From contig NZ_AP014936.1 of assembly GCF_002355415.1 (NCBI RefSeq), forward strand, positions 496,001 through 560,000: a stretch of DNA of 64,000 nt, given 5' to 3'. Origin of the DNA: Sulfurifustis variabilis (lineage in GTDB: Bacteria; Pseudomonadota; Gammaproteobacteria; Acidiferrobacterales; Sulfurifustaceae). The position numbers and the translations under genes were made by a program. Shown in pieces: positions 25,249 through 34,329 of the stretch (position 1 is its first letter; each line of letters starts with the position of its first letter). The notes beneath the pieces are model-generated. The model did no database searches and had not been told where the DNA came from. It worked only from the letters and a program-made list of their open reading frames with translations.

Positions 25249-26070
25249 GTGATCGGTGGGCTGATCGCCGCGCTCGCGCTGGCGTACGGCACCGTGCTCG
25301 CGCTCGCGTATGTTTTCCAGCCGCACCTCGTTTACTTTCCCGCCCGCGAGCTGGTCGCCGATCCATCCGCGATCGGTATTCGGTACGAAGACGTCTCGCT
25401 CCTGACCGAGGACGGGCTGCGGCTGCACGGCTGGTTCGTCCCGGCGCGAAAGCCGCGCGCCGTGCTGCTCTTCCTGCACGGCAATGCCGGCAACATTTCC
25501 CATCGCCTCGACTCGCTCCGCATCTTTCACGACCTCGAGGTGGACGTGCTGATCTTCGACTACCGGGGATACGGGCGGAGCGAGGGCCGGCCGTCGGAGG
25601 AAGGCACCTACCGGGACGCGGTCGCGGCATGGCGCTACCTTGTGGAGAAACGCGGTGTGGCCCCGGAACGCATCGTTCTTTTCGGTCGTTCGATCGGTGC
25701 TGCGATCGCAGCGGCGCTCGCCGTGGACCGGCAACCCGGCGCGCTCATTCTGGAGTCCGGTTTCACCTCTATCCCCGATCTGGCGGCCGAGCTCTATCCC
25801 TGGCTGCCCGCTCGCCGGCTCGCCCGTGTCCGGTACGACACCCGGTCGCGCCTGCCGCGTGTCACCGCTCCGGTGTTGATCGTGCACAGCCGCGATGACG
25901 AGATCATCGCCTTCACGCATGCGCAGGCGCTCTACGGGGCGGCACGCGAGCCGAAATCGATGCTCGAGCTGCGGGGCACGCACAACAGCGGGTTCCTCGA
26001 GAGCGGGCTGTCGTATGTGGAGGGACTGGGCGCCTTCCTGCGCAAGCACGCCGCGAGACAACCAGGCTGA
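25249..26070 (+). CDS. Alpha/beta hydrolase, BEM46/YfhR-like
   Basis: The protein has 273 residues from the GTG at 25249 (GGAGG six bases upstream; GTG 25243 also possible). An N-terminal membrane helix (LIAALALAYGTVLALAYVF) anchors a hydrolase domain with LFLHGNAGNISHR (oxyanion loop), nucleophile GRSIGAAIA, Asp in VHSRDDEI and His in GTHNSGF. The catalytic triad is complete. Substrate unknown; probably an ester or lipid hydrolase at the membrane. Confidence 0.85.
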   Translation: MIGGLIAALALAYGTVLALAYVFQPHLVYFPARELVADPSAIGIRYEDVSLLTEDGLRLHGWFVPARKPRAVLLFLHGNAGNISHRLDSLRIFHDLEVDVLIFDYRGYGRSEGRPSEEGTYRDAVAAWRYLVEKRGVAPERIVLFGRSIGAAIAAALAVDRQPGALILESGFTSIPDLAAELYPWLPARRLARVRYDTRSRLPRVTAPVLIVHSRDDEIIAFTHAQALYGAAREPKSMLELRGTHNSGFLESGLSYVEGLGAFLRKHAARQPG

Positions 26071-26139
26071 GAACGCCTGGCAGCGTCATGCCCTTCATCG
26101 AACGCGCGTTACCCGCGCCGCGCGCCCAACGTGTTTCGT

Positions 26140-26925
26140 TCACGGTTCGTCGTGATCGAGGAGGCGCCGGAGAAACGAACGTGCCCGGGCGTGGATTCCG
26201 GGATGCCGGCTCTCGCGCGGGCCGGCGACGTTGAGCGTCCCCACGCGGTTCGCGGCGAGCCAGGCGCGCACCGACTCGATTGCCGGCGGGGCCTGGAGAT
26301 CGACCACCAGGCACGGCCTCGCGGCGCGCCGGGCGACGCCCAGCGTGTAGGCCGTGCCTCCCGCAGGCGCTCCCCGCGTCAGCACGAGGGTAGCGTCCGC
26401 GACAAGCACGTTCCGCCGGGTCCGTTCGCGGTAATCCGCCGTGCGGGTCTCCTCCAGCGGGTAATCGTCCGGTACCCGCCCGTCCTCGGCGCGCCGGCCG
26501 CGCGGGCACCACCCCCCGACTCCGAGGCCGACCTCGCGCGCTGCATCGAGCGCCGCGCGATCGACGCCCGTCTGTCCACCGGACACGATGCGCCGAAGGC
26601 GCGACCGCGTAGGGGCCGGCACGGCGAACTCCTGGCGGCCGCGACGCAGGCGTCTGTAGTTGCGGATCATGATCGTGGTCTTGAGGAGGGTCGCGTCGTC
26701 GAGCGTCGACACCTTCAGGCCGACCGTGAGCAGCCGGCCGGCCGCCGCCGATCGGCCGATCTCGATGAACTGGGGCGAGGCATCCGCCGGATCGAGGGCC
26801 AGGACGAGGGCATCCCAGAGCACGGGTTCCCCCTCGAAGCGCCCGGAAAAGCGGATGCGCGCGCTCCGCGCGTCCGGCCGATCGACGAGCGTGTATTGCG
26901 GTTCGCGGCGGGTAGGCGTCGGCAA
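26140..26925 (-). CDS. Two-domain protein with YpsA-like putative molybdenum-carrier domain
   Basis: The frame joins two unrelated parts. Residues 1-95 resemble a short conserved bacterial domain (SARIRFSGRFEGEPV, FIEIG, TTIMIRNYRRLRRGRQEF). From about residue 100 comes a Rossmann domain of the putative Mo-carrier/YpsA group: RRIVSGGQTGVDRAALDAA, GGWCPRGRRAEDG, and TLVLTRGAPAGGTAYTLG. The start is uncertain: no ATG has a ribosome site; TTG at 26925 begins closest to the first domain. Whether this is a true fusion or a lost stop codon between two genes is open. Function unknown. Confidence 0.6.
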   Translation of the reverse strand: MPTPTRREPQYTLVDRPDARSARIRFSGRFEGEPVLWDALVLALDPADASPQFIEIGRSAAAGRLLTVGLKVSTLDDATLLKTTIMIRNYRRLRRGRQEFAVPAPTRSRLRRIVSGGQTGVDRAALDAAREVGLGVGGWCPRGRRAEDGRVPDDYPLEETRTADYRERTRRNVLVADATLVLTRGAPAGGTAYTLGVARRAARPCLVVDLQAPPAIESVRAWLAANRVGTLNVAGPRESRHPGIHARARSFLRRLLDHDEP

Positions 26926-26996
26926 CGGAATCGCGGCGTTCGGGTGGCCCGCGGCTATTCTGCTATAGTCGATGCCGCTCGACGAAGGGCCGATGG

Positions 26997-27350
26997 ATGG
27001 ACGCTCCCAGGATCCAGACCGCAATCCCGCGCCGTCGTTACCGACTGGGCACCTATCAGGCGGTGCTGCTCGACGAGATCGAGAGCGCGGACAGCGTGAA
27101 GTACCGCTACATCATCGCGCTGGTGCGCGAAGGCGAGACGCGTCCGTCCCTTTACGTCACCTGCGAGAAGAACCCGCGCAGCCGCGCGCAGGAAGGGGCC
27201 TACCGCCTGCGCATCATCACCGATGTCTTCGACGAGGAAATGGGGTCCAGCGATGCGTGGGCCGACGCCGAGGCGTTCACCGCCGAGGGCCTGGGGCTCG
27301 CCGCCCGCACCCTCGGGCTCGGCGACGAAAAACCGGTCCCGCTGATGTAA
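26997..27350 (+). CDS. Conserved hypothetical protein
   Basis: The protein has 117 residues. Soluble, with alternating β strands in the first half (VKYRYIIALVREGETRPSLYV) and an acidic helical tail (DVFDEEMGSSDAWADAEAF). No signal peptide and no motif I can assign. A TATAGT -10-like box is about 30 bases upstream. It is divergent from the YpsA-like gene. Confidence 0.65.
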   Translation: MDAPRIQTAIPRRRYRLGTYQAVLLDEIESADSVKYRYIIALVREGETRPSLYVTCEKNPRSRAQEGAYRLRIITDVFDEEMGSSDAWADAEAFTAEGLGLAARTLGLGDEKPVPLM

Positions 27351-27362
27351 CGGCGGTCCCCT

Positions 27363-27845
27363 TCAGTGATCGTGCCCGTGCGCGCCGTGCACGTGGCCGT
27401 GCGTGATCTCTTCTTCGGTCGCCGGCCGCATTGCGACCACCTCGACGTCAAAGTGGAGGGTCTTGCCCGCCAGGGGATGATTCGCGTCGAGGACGGCTCC
27501 GGTGTCGGTGAGGCGCACGACCGAGAAGGCGATCGGGCCTTCCGGGCCTTCGGCGTACACGCGGGCGCCCGGCTCGAGCTTCATGTCCTTCGGAAAGTGC
27601 TCGCGCGGCGCCTCGAACACGAGCTCGGGATTCTGCGTCCCGTAGCCCTCCTCCGGGGCGACGGATACCTGCGAACGGTGGCCGATGGCCGTGCCTTCCA
27701 GCGCCTTCTCCAGCCCGGGAATAATGTTGCCGTGTCCGTGCAGGTATTCGAGCGGCTCGCGCCCCGACGACGTGTCGAGGACCTCTCCGCTGTCGTCGGT
27801 GAGGGTGTAGTGGAGGCTGACGACCATGTCGCGCGCGGTCTTCAT
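27363..27845 (-). CDS. slyD: FKBP-type peptidyl-prolyl isomerase SlyD
   Basis: A 160-residue prolyl isomerase and metallochaperone. FKBP core: VVSLHYTLTDDSGEVLDTS, LEYLHGHGNIIPGLEKALEG. The insert-in-flap chaperone domain is in the middle (VAPEEGYG). The tail is His-rich (HGHVHGAHGHDH), the nickel/zinc-binding feature of SlyD. It helps folding and, in some species, nickel insertion into hydrogenase or urease. No such genes are in the window. Confidence 0.93.
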   Translation of the reverse strand: MKTARDMVVSLHYTLTDDSGEVLDTSSGREPLEYLHGHGNIIPGLEKALEGTAIGHRSQVSVAPEEGYGTQNPELVFEAPREHFPKDMKLEPGARVYAEGPEGPIAFSVVRLTDTGAVLDANHPLAGKTLHFDVEVVAMRPATEEEITHGHVHGAHGHDH

Positions 27846-27939
27846 GAAAGGGATTCTCTGGGGAGGGTGGATGGAAGAAATACTATAACGCGGCGGCCTC
27901 GGTCGCGCACGGGGGATGCCGGTCTTATACTCGTGCGTC

Positions 27940-28230
27940 ATGGACGAGGGACGACCGCGTGTGGAGATCGAGTACTGCAGCCAGTGCCGCTTCGTGCTGC
28001 GCGCCTCCTGGCTGGCGCAGGAGCTTCTCTTCACGTTTACCGAGGAGCTCGGCGAGGTCGCGCTGATCCCGGGCACGGGCGGCATCTTCGAGGTGCGTCT
28101 GAACGGCGAGCGGTTGTGGAACAAGAAGGAAGCGGGCCGCTTTCCGGAACCCAAGGAAGTGAAGCAGCTCATCCGGGATCGCATCGCGCCGCAGAAGGAT
28201 CTCGGCCACAGCGACCGCAAGGACGGATGA
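27940..28230 (+). CDS. SelW/Rdx-family selenoprotein-like protein
   Basis: The protein has 96 residues from the ATG at 27940. Thioredoxin-like Rdx fold with the CxxC motif EYCSQCRFVLRA at the start, and GIFEVRLNGERLWNKKEAGRFPEPKEVKQ, the family's central motif. The Cys version replaces selenocysteine. Presumed redox role. A TATACT box is 14 bases before the ATG, so the leader must be very short. Confidence 0.85.
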   Translation: MDEGRPRVEIEYCSQCRFVLRASWLAQELLFTFTEELGEVALIPGTGGIFEVRLNGERLWNKKEAGRFPEPKEVKQLIRDRIAPQKDLGHSDRKDG

Positions 28231-28252
28231 CGGCTCGAGGCAGGCGTTACGC

Positions 28253-28660
28253 GTGATCAGGCAGCTCGCGATCACCACCCGGGGCCAGGGGCTCCACGAT
28301 TTCACGGCCGACGTCGACGCCTGCGTGCGCGACGCGGGCCTGTCCGAGGGGCTGTGCACGCTGTTCGTGCGGCACACGTCGGCGAGCCTCGTCATCCAGG
28401 AGAACGCCGATCCGTCCGCGCGCCGCGATCTCGAGCGATGGCTGAACCGCCTGGTTCCCGAGGACGATCCCCTCTACACCCACCGTACCGAGGGCCCGGA
28501 CGACATGCCGGCCCACGTCAAAGCGGCGCTGACGGCCACCGCGCTGTCTATTCCGGTGGTCGACGGGCGTCTTGCGCTCGGCACGTGGCAGGGAGTCTAC
28601 CTGTGGGAGCATCGCCGCCGCGGCAGCCGGCGCGAAATCGTCGTGCACGTGGGCGCCTGA
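28253..28660 (+). CDS. YjbQ family protein
   Basis: The protein has 135 residues, GTG start. It carries the UPF0047/YjbQ signature: LCTLFVRHTSASLVIQENADP with conserved His and Asp, PAHVKAALTATALSIPVVDG, and GTWQGVYLWEHR. E. coli YjbQ has weak thiamine-phosphate synthase activity; the natural role is unsettled. Directly followed (four bases) by the peptidase gene. Confidence 0.9.
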   Translation: MIRQLAITTRGQGLHDFTADVDACVRDAGLSEGLCTLFVRHTSASLVIQENADPSARRDLERWLNRLVPEDDPLYTHRTEGPDDMPAHVKAALTATALSIPVVDGRLALGTWQGVYLWEHRRRGSRREIVVHVGA

Positions 28661-28663
28661 ACC

Positions 28664-30586
28664 GTGCCGGGCGGGTCACCCTACGGCTCCTGGAAGTCTC
28701 CCATCACCGCCGATCTCATCGTTTCCGAAACGGTCGGCCTCGGACAGGTGCTGCTCGACGGCGACGACGTTTACTGGAGCGAGCAACGGCCTGCCGAGGG
28801 TGGACGTAACGCGATACTGCGCGCGCGTCCGGACGGCATCGGGGAGTGCCTGCCCGCGCCGTACAGCGCGCGCACGCGGGTGCACGAGTATGGCGGCGGT
28901 GCCTTCGCGGTCGCCGGGGGCATCGTGTACTTCACGCATTTCGCGGATCAGCGGGTGTACCGTCTGGCGCCCGGTGGCGCCCCGGTTCCGCTCACGTCCG
29001 CGGACGCGCGCCGCTATGCCGACCTCCTCGTCGACCGCGGGCGCCGCCGGCTGATAGCGGTCTGCGAGGATCATCGTGCGGGGGGCGAGCCCGTCAACAG
29101 CCTCGTCGCGATGGATGCCGATCGCGCGGGCGACGTGCAGACGCTTGCATCCGGACACGATTTCTTTGCCAGCCCGTGTCTCGGCCCGGATGGTCAGCGC
29201 CTCGCGTGGCTCGCCTGGGACCATCCCGACATGCCGTGGGACGCGGCCGCACTCTATGTGGCGCAGCTCGATGGCGACGGCCGCCCGCGCGAGCCGCGGC
29301 GCATCGCGGGCGGCGCGAACGAGTCGGTCTTTCAGCCGTCGTTCGGCCCCGACGGCCTGCTCTATTTCGTTTCCGACCGCACCGGCTGGTGGAATCTCTA
29401 CCGGCACGCGGAAAACGGCATCGAAGCGCTCGCGCCCCGCGACGCCGAGTTCGGCCTGCCGCAGTGGGTCTTCGGTCTTTCCACGTACGCGTTCTCCGGG
29501 AGGCGCGTCGTTTGCGCCTGGAGCGAGCGCGGCGAGTCGCGCCTGGGCGTGCTGGATCCGGACACGCGGGAGCTGCGCGCCTTCGCGCTTCCCTACACGG
29601 ACATCGGTCAGGTGCGCGCCCGCGCCGGCAAGGCGTACTTCACCGGGGCGACGAGATCGCAGCTCCCGGTGCTCGTCGAGCTCGAGTTGGACAGCGGGCG
29701 CACGACGGTGCTGCACCGCTCGACCGCGCTCTGCCTGGAGCCCGGTTACCTGTCAAAACCGGAAGCCATCGAGTACGAGACCGCGAACGGCGAACGCGCC
29801 CACGCGTTCTACTACGGACCGCGCAATCACGACGTCGAGGACCAGCCGGCCGGGGAGAAGCCGCCGCTGCTGGTGCTGAACCACGGCGGGCCGACGGCCG
29901 CGGCGTCGAGCGCGCTCAGTCTGCGGGTCCAATACTGGACGAGCCGCGGGTTTGCGGTGCTCGACGTGAACTACCGCGGGTCGACGGGCTACGGTCGCGA
30001 GTACCGCGAGCGTCTCTACGGCCGGTGGGGCGTCGCCGACGTGGAGGACTGCGTCCACGGCACGCGTCACCTCATCGCGCGCGGGCTCGTCGATCCGGAC
30101 CGCGTCGCGATCCGGGGCGGAAGCGCGGGCGGCTTCACGGCGCTGTGCGCGCTCACCTTCCATACGCTCTTCCGGGCGGGAGCGAGTTACTACGGCGTCT
30201 CGGATCTCGAGGCGCTGGCGCGCGATACCCACAAGTTCGAGGCGCGCTATCTCGATCGGCTCGTCGGGCCGTATCCCGGCGAGCAGGAGCGGTATCGGAA
30301 ACGCTCACCGATCCATCATGTCGATCGTCTGGCGCGGCCGGTCATTTTCTTCCAGGGGGCGGAAGACCGGGTGGTCCCGCCCGATCAGACCGAACGGCTG
30401 GTCGCGGCGCTGCACGAGAAGCGCGTGCCCGTCGCTTACGTGCTGTTCCAGGACGAAGCGCACGGCTTCCGGCGGGCGGCGAACATCAAGCGTGCGCTCG
30501 AGGCGGAGCTGTACTTTTATTCGCGTCTATTCGGGTTCACTCCGGCCGACGCGATTCCACCGGTCCCGATAGCGCACCTTCGCTAA
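28664..30586 (+). CDS. Prolyl oligopeptidase family (S9) peptidase
   Basis: A 640-residue cytosolic peptidase with no signal peptide. The first 360 residues form a β-propeller with WD-like repeats (GRPLEHI-type patterns absent; FQPSFGPDGLLYFVSDRTGWW clear). The C-terminal hydrolase has the nucleophile GGSAGGFTAL, Asp in GAEDRVVPP and His in DEAHGFRRA. Likely cleaves small peptides or acylated peptides. GTG start. Confidence 0.9.
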   Translation: MPGGSPYGSWKSPITADLIVSETVGLGQVLLDGDDVYWSEQRPAEGGRNAILRARPDGIGECLPAPYSARTRVHEYGGGAFAVAGGIVYFTHFADQRVYRLAPGGAPVPLTSADARRYADLLVDRGRRRLIAVCEDHRAGGEPVNSLVAMDADRAGDVQTLASGHDFFASPCLGPDGQRLAWLAWDHPDMPWDAAALYVAQLDGDGRPREPRRIAGGANESVFQPSFGPDGLLYFVSDRTGWWNLYRHAENGIEALAPRDAEFGLPQWVFGLSTYAFSGRRVVCAWSERGESRLGVLDPDTRELRAFALPYTDIGQVRARAGKAYFTGATRSQLPVLVELELDSGRTTVLHRSTALCLEPGYLSKPEAIEYETANGERAHAFYYGPRNHDVEDQPAGEKPPLLVLNHGGPTAAASSALSLRVQYWTSRGFAVLDVNYRGSTGYGREYRERLYGRWGVADVEDCVHGTRHLIARGLVDPDRVAIRGGSAGGFTALCALTFHTLFRAGASYYGVSDLEALARDTHKFEARYLDRLVGPYPGEQERYRKRSPIHHVDRLARPVIFFQGAEDRVVPPDQTERLVAALHEKRVPVAYVLFQDEAHGFRRAANIKRALEAELYFYSRLFGFTPADAIPPVPIAHLR

Positions 30587-30679
30587 CCCCCACGTTGCGT
30601 ACGCCTTGCGGGCCGGTCCCGGTGGCATCGCGCCGGTGCTTGTTTTAACCTCGCCGGACCACGCGCTTCGGAGGCGGGC

Positions 30680-31960
30680 TTGTTGGTCGACATCGAATCC
30701 CGGGCGGAAGCGAGCGAGGACGCGATCGCGTCCTTCGAGCGTTATCGCGCGGTGCGCGAGGCGACGGAGTCGCTGTGCCGGGACCTGGCGGTCGAGGACT
30801 ACTGCATCCAGTCGATGCCCGACGTCAGCCCGCCCAAGTGGCACCTCGCTCACACCACGTGGTTCTTCGAGACGTTCCTGCTCGCGCCGTACCTTCCCCG
30901 CTACGCGGCTTTCGATCCCGCGTACCACCATCTCTTCAACTCGTACTACGAGAGCGCCGGCATGCCGTTTCCGAGGGCGCAGCGCGGCCTGCTGGCGCGC
31001 CCGACGGTGGAGGAGGTGTACCGCTATCGCGCGCACGTGGATCGGGGCATCGAAACGCTCCTTGTCCGGCCGGCTGCCGGGCAACGCGCCGCGCACGTCG
31101 CCGCGCGTTTGACGCTCGGGCTGCAGCACGAACAGCAGCACCAGGAGCTGCTGCTCACCGACATCAAGCACAATTTCGCGATCAATCCGCTGCGACCGGT
31201 GTATCGACGGGCGCCGTCTCCCGCCGGCTCGGCGCCGAAGCTCGTGTGGCGCACCTGCCCGGGCGGGCTCGCCGCCATCGGCCACGCGGGCGAGGACTTC
31301 GCTTTCGACAACGAGACGCCGCGTCATCGCGTGCATCTCGAGCCGTACGCGCTCGCCTCTCGCCTCGTCACCAACGGCGAGTACCTGGCCTTCATGGAAG
31401 ACGGAGGCTACGAGCGAGCCGAGCTCTGGCTCGCGGACGGCTGGCGCACGGTCAAGGAGCAGGAATGGCGCGCGCCGCTCTACTGGGTGCGCGACGAAGG
31501 ATGGCTGCAGATGACGCTTTCCGGGCCACGACCGGTCGGCCCCGACGAGCCGGTGTGCCACGTGAGCTACTACGAAGCGGAGGCGTACGCGCGCTGGGCC
31601 GGGGCACGGCTGCCTACCGAGGCGGAATGGGAAAGCGCCGCCGACGGTGAGGCGGTCGCGGGAAACCTGCTCGAAACCGGGGCGCTGCAACCGCGCCCGG
31701 CGAGCGACGGACCCGGGCTGCGGCAGGTGTACGGCGACGTGTGGGAGTGGACCGCGAGCCCGTACGCGCCCTATCCCGGCTACCGGCCGCTGCCCGGTGC
31801 GCTCGGCGAGTACAACGGCAAGTTCATGTGCAATCAGTACGTGCTGCGCGGCGGCTCCTGCGCGACGCCCGCCAATCACCTCCGGGCGACGTACCGCAAC
31901 TTCTTTCCGCCCGCCGCCCGCTGGCAGTTCAGCGGGATCCGCCTGGCCCGCGACGCATGA
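30680..31960 (+). CDS. egtB: Ergothioneine biosynthesis protein EgtB
   Basis: EgtB is a non-heme iron enzyme joining trimethylhistidine to a thiol donor and forming the C-S bond of ergothioneine. The protein has 426 residues; TTG start behind GGAGGCGGG. The DinB-like N-terminal domain holds the iron ligands: His in KWHLAHTTWFFE and HEQQHQE. The C-terminal formylglycine-generating-like domain has RLPTEAEWESAAD, VWEWTASPYAPYPG and LRGGSC. It overlaps egtD by 4 bases. Confidence 0.93.
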   Translation: MLVDIESRAEASEDAIASFERYRAVREATESLCRDLAVEDYCIQSMPDVSPPKWHLAHTTWFFETFLLAPYLPRYAAFDPAYHHLFNSYYESAGMPFPRAQRGLLARPTVEEVYRYRAHVDRGIETLLVRPAAGQRAAHVAARLTLGLQHEQQHQELLLTDIKHNFAINPLRPVYRRAPSPAGSAPKLVWRTCPGGLAAIGHAGEDFAFDNETPRHRVHLEPYALASRLVTNGEYLAFMEDGGYERAELWLADGWRTVKEQEWRAPLYWVRDEGWLQMTLSGPRPVGPDEPVCHVSYYEAEAYARWAGARLPTEAEWESAADGEAVAGNLLETGALQPRPASDGPGLRQVYGDVWEWTASPYAPYPGYRPLPGALGEYNGKFMCNQYVLRGGSCATPANHLRATYRNFFPPAARWQFSGIRLARDA

Positions 31961-32916
31961 GCGCGCCCGCGATCCGGTTCTACGATCAGGCGGAGACGGA
32001 ATCGGACTTCCTCGCCGAGGTGCGCCGCGGGCTCGCGCGTCGTCCGCGCGCGATCCCGCCGAAGTTTTTCTACGATCGTCGCGGTTCGGCCCTGTTCGCC
32101 GCGATCTGCGAGCTGCCCGAGTACTATCTCACGCGGACCGAGATGCGAATCCTGAGGGACTGCGCCGGCGAGATCGCGCGGCGCGCCGCCAAAAACGCCG
32201 TACTGGTCGAGCTCGGCAGCGGGGCCTCGGAGAAGGTGCGCCTGCTGCTCGATGCGCTCGCGCCGCGCGCGTACCTCGCGATCGACATCTCGCGGGACTA
32301 CCTCCGCGAGGCGACCGAGCGGCTCGCGCGGGATTATCCCCGCCTCGCCGTGCACGCGGCATGCGCGGACTTCACGCGGCCGCTGACCCTTTCCTACCCG
32401 CCGTCATCCGCCGAGCGCCTGGTGTTCTTTCCGGGCTCGAGCATCGGGAATTTCGACCGGGACGAGTCGGAGACGCTGCTTCGCCGCCTGCGGCCGTTCG
32501 TGGGGCGGGACGGCGGCTTCGTGATCGGCGTCGATCTCAAGAAGGACCGGGCCCTGCTGCGCGCCGCGTACAACGACGCTCAGGGGGTAACGGCGCGGTT
32601 CAATCTGAATCTGCTCGCGCGCATGCGGCGCGAGCTCGGCGCGGACCTCGATATGTCGGGATTCGAGCATGAGGCGGTCTACGACGAGACGGCCGGCCGG
32701 ATCGACATGTACCTGGTGAGCCGACGCGCCCAGACCATCTCGCTGAAGGGCGAGCGCTACGAGTTCTCGGCCGGCGAGCGGCTGCACACCGAGAGCTCTT
32801 ATAAGTACACGGTGGAGGAGTTTCAGGCGCTCGCGGCGCGGGCGGGCTACGTACCCGAGGCCGTCTGGACCGATCCGGCCCGCCTGTTCAGCGTGCATTT
32901 CCTGCGCGCGCAGTGA
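31957..32916 (+). CDS. egtD: L-histidine N-alpha-methyltransferase EgtD
   Basis: EgtD trimethylates the amino group of histidine with SAM to make hercynine, the first step of ergothioneine synthesis. 319 residues. Marks: PPKFFYDRRGSALF, LPEYYLTRTE, SAM site LVELGSGASEKVR, FFPGSSIGNFDRDE and the C-terminal ESSYKYT. Start ATG at 31957 inside the egtB stop (ATGA). The two-gene set suggests the shorter, EgtC/EgtA-independent pathway with cysteine as sulfur donor; that part is inference. Confidence 0.94.
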   Translation: MSAPAIRFYDQAETESDFLAEVRRGLARRPRAIPPKFFYDRRGSALFAAICELPEYYLTRTEMRILRDCAGEIARRAAKNAVLVELGSGASEKVRLLLDALAPRAYLAIDISRDYLREATERLARDYPRLAVHAACADFTRPLTLSYPPSSAERLVFFPGSSIGNFDRDESETLLRRLRPFVGRDGGFVIGVDLKKDRALLRAAYNDAQGVTARFNLNLLARMRRELGADLDMSGFEHEAVYDETAGRIDMYLVSRRAQTISLKGERYEFSAGERLHTESSYKYTVEEFQALAARAGYVPEAVWTDPARLFSVHFLRAQ

Positions 32917-32952
32917 AACAACGAAAGCGCGCAACGCGCGACCGCGTTGTCG

Positions 32953-33495
32953 TCAGCGCGCTCCGTTCATCTGACCGATCACCACCCGCGCGCTGTCGTG
33001 CACCGTGCGGACGGGGTCCGCGGTGAAGGCGGCGGCGATGCCCTCGCGCCGCAGCTTCGTCTGCAGCGAGACCGACTGCGCCTGAAAGAAGCCGTTGAGG
33101 TCGAGCGCCAGACCGAACTCCTGCGCGCGCGCCGGCGTTGCGCCGGCGAGGGGCCGGAGACGCTTTTCCCATTCGTCGGCGAGCGTGCTCACACGGCTTT
33201 CCGCCTGTCGGAGCCACATCTCGTGTCGCGCGTACTCCATGGAAGCATCGCCGGAAAGGTTCGCGGGCCTGGGCTGCGAGGCGAGCAACCGAAGCTGATC
33301 CGCCGTCTGTCGCAGGCGCGCTATCCGGATCTGCGCGTCGACGAACGGATCCGCGCTCGGCAGGGGGTGTCGTTTCACCGGCGTGAGGCCGCGGACCGGG
33401 TCGGCGTCGGCGCCGAAGGCCCAGAGGGCGGCGAGGAACGGAGCGGCGACGAGGGCACGGGAGAGGACGCGGGCGACGTCTGGCAGGCTCGACAC
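32953..33495 (-). CDS. Secreted or anchored helical protein, unknown
   Basis: The protein has 180 residues, GTG start with GGAGA nearby. A long N-terminal hydrophobic stretch (ALVAAPFLAALWAFGADA) is a signal peptide or anchor. The rest is helical, with TADQLRLLASQ and RQAESRVSTLADEWEKRL. No family recognised. Convergent with egtD, 36 bases apart. Confidence 0.65.
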   Translation of the reverse strand: MSSLPDVARVLSRALVAAPFLAALWAFGADADPVRGLTPVKRHPLPSADPFVDAQIRIARLRQTADQLRLLASQPRPANLSGDASMEYARHEMWLRQAESRVSTLADEWEKRLRPLAGATPARAQEFGLALDLNGFFQAQSVSLQTKLRREGIAAAFTADPVRTVHDSARVVIGQMNGAR

Positions 33496-33609
33496 GGGGA
33501 CGTCTCCGACTCCGGATTGAAACGACGGTCATGGTAGCAGCGCGCGACGAGAAAAGCATGAGCCGATCGCCGGCTTGCCGGCGCATCGACCGCGTGCTGC
33601 AATCGGCGC

Positions 33610-34329
33610 ATGCGCGCGCTCACGCACCGGTGGCCCACCTCGGTCACTCAGGCGCGCGCGCTGCAGGAGCGGCTGCGCGAACGCGTCGTGTGCACCGATC
33701 GCCTCCGGCGGGTGCGCTACGTCGCCGGTGTCGACGTCGGGTTCGAGGCCGAGGGCGAGATCACCCGCGCGGCCGTCGCGGTCCTGGGCTTCCCCGATCT
33801 GCGCCTCCGGGAGTACGCGATCGTCCGACGGCGCACCCGCTTTCCGTACGTCCCCGGCTACCTCGGCTTTCGCGAGCTGCCGGCCGTGCTCGAGGCGTTG
33901 AAGCGCCTGCAGCTCCGCCCGGACCTGCTCGTGTGCGATGCGCAGGGGTACGCGCACCCGCGTCGTGTCGGCCTCGCCTCGCATCTCGGGCTGGTCGCGG
34001 GCCTCCCGAGCATCGGCGCCGCGAAGTCGCGGCTGATCGGCACGCATGCGCCGGTGCCCAGGCGGCGGGGGTGCTGGCGTCCGCTGCTGGACGCGGGTGA
34101 AATCATCGGTGCGGCGCTGCGCACGCGCACGGGCGTAAAGCCCGTTTACGTATCGATCGGCCACCGCGTGAGCCTGCCGACGGCGATCGGGTATGTCCTG
34201 CGCCTCACGCCGCGGTATCGTCTGCCGGAGACCACGCGCGCGGCGCACGCGCTCGCCTCTCACGGTGAGCCGCTCAGGACGAACTCCGCGACCGGGCGCC
34301 ACGCGGCCGGTTCGCCCTCGGGCGCGTAG
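33610..34329 (+). CDS. nfi: Endonuclease V
   Basis: Nfi nicks DNA next to deaminated bases such as hypoxanthine. The protein has 239 residues. Active-site residues are visible: Asp in [10 protein letters not shown], Glu in [16 protein letters not shown], Asp in [22 protein letters not shown], and Lys in [10 protein letters not shown]. The last 20 residues are unconserved and lie in the part that overlaps the convergent gene by 70 bases. Confidence 0.92.
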   Translation: MRALTHRWPTSVTQARALQERLRERVVCTDRLRRVRYVAGVDVGFEAEGEITRAAVAVLGFPDLRLREYAIVRRRTRFPYVPGYLGFRELPAVLEALKRLQLRPDLLVCDAQGYAHPRRVGLASHLGLVAGLPSIGAAKSRLIGTHAPVPRRRGCWRPLLDAGEIIGAALRTRTGVKPVYVSIGHRVSLPTAIGYVLRLTPRYRLPETTRAAHALASHGEPLRTNSATGRHAAGSPSGA

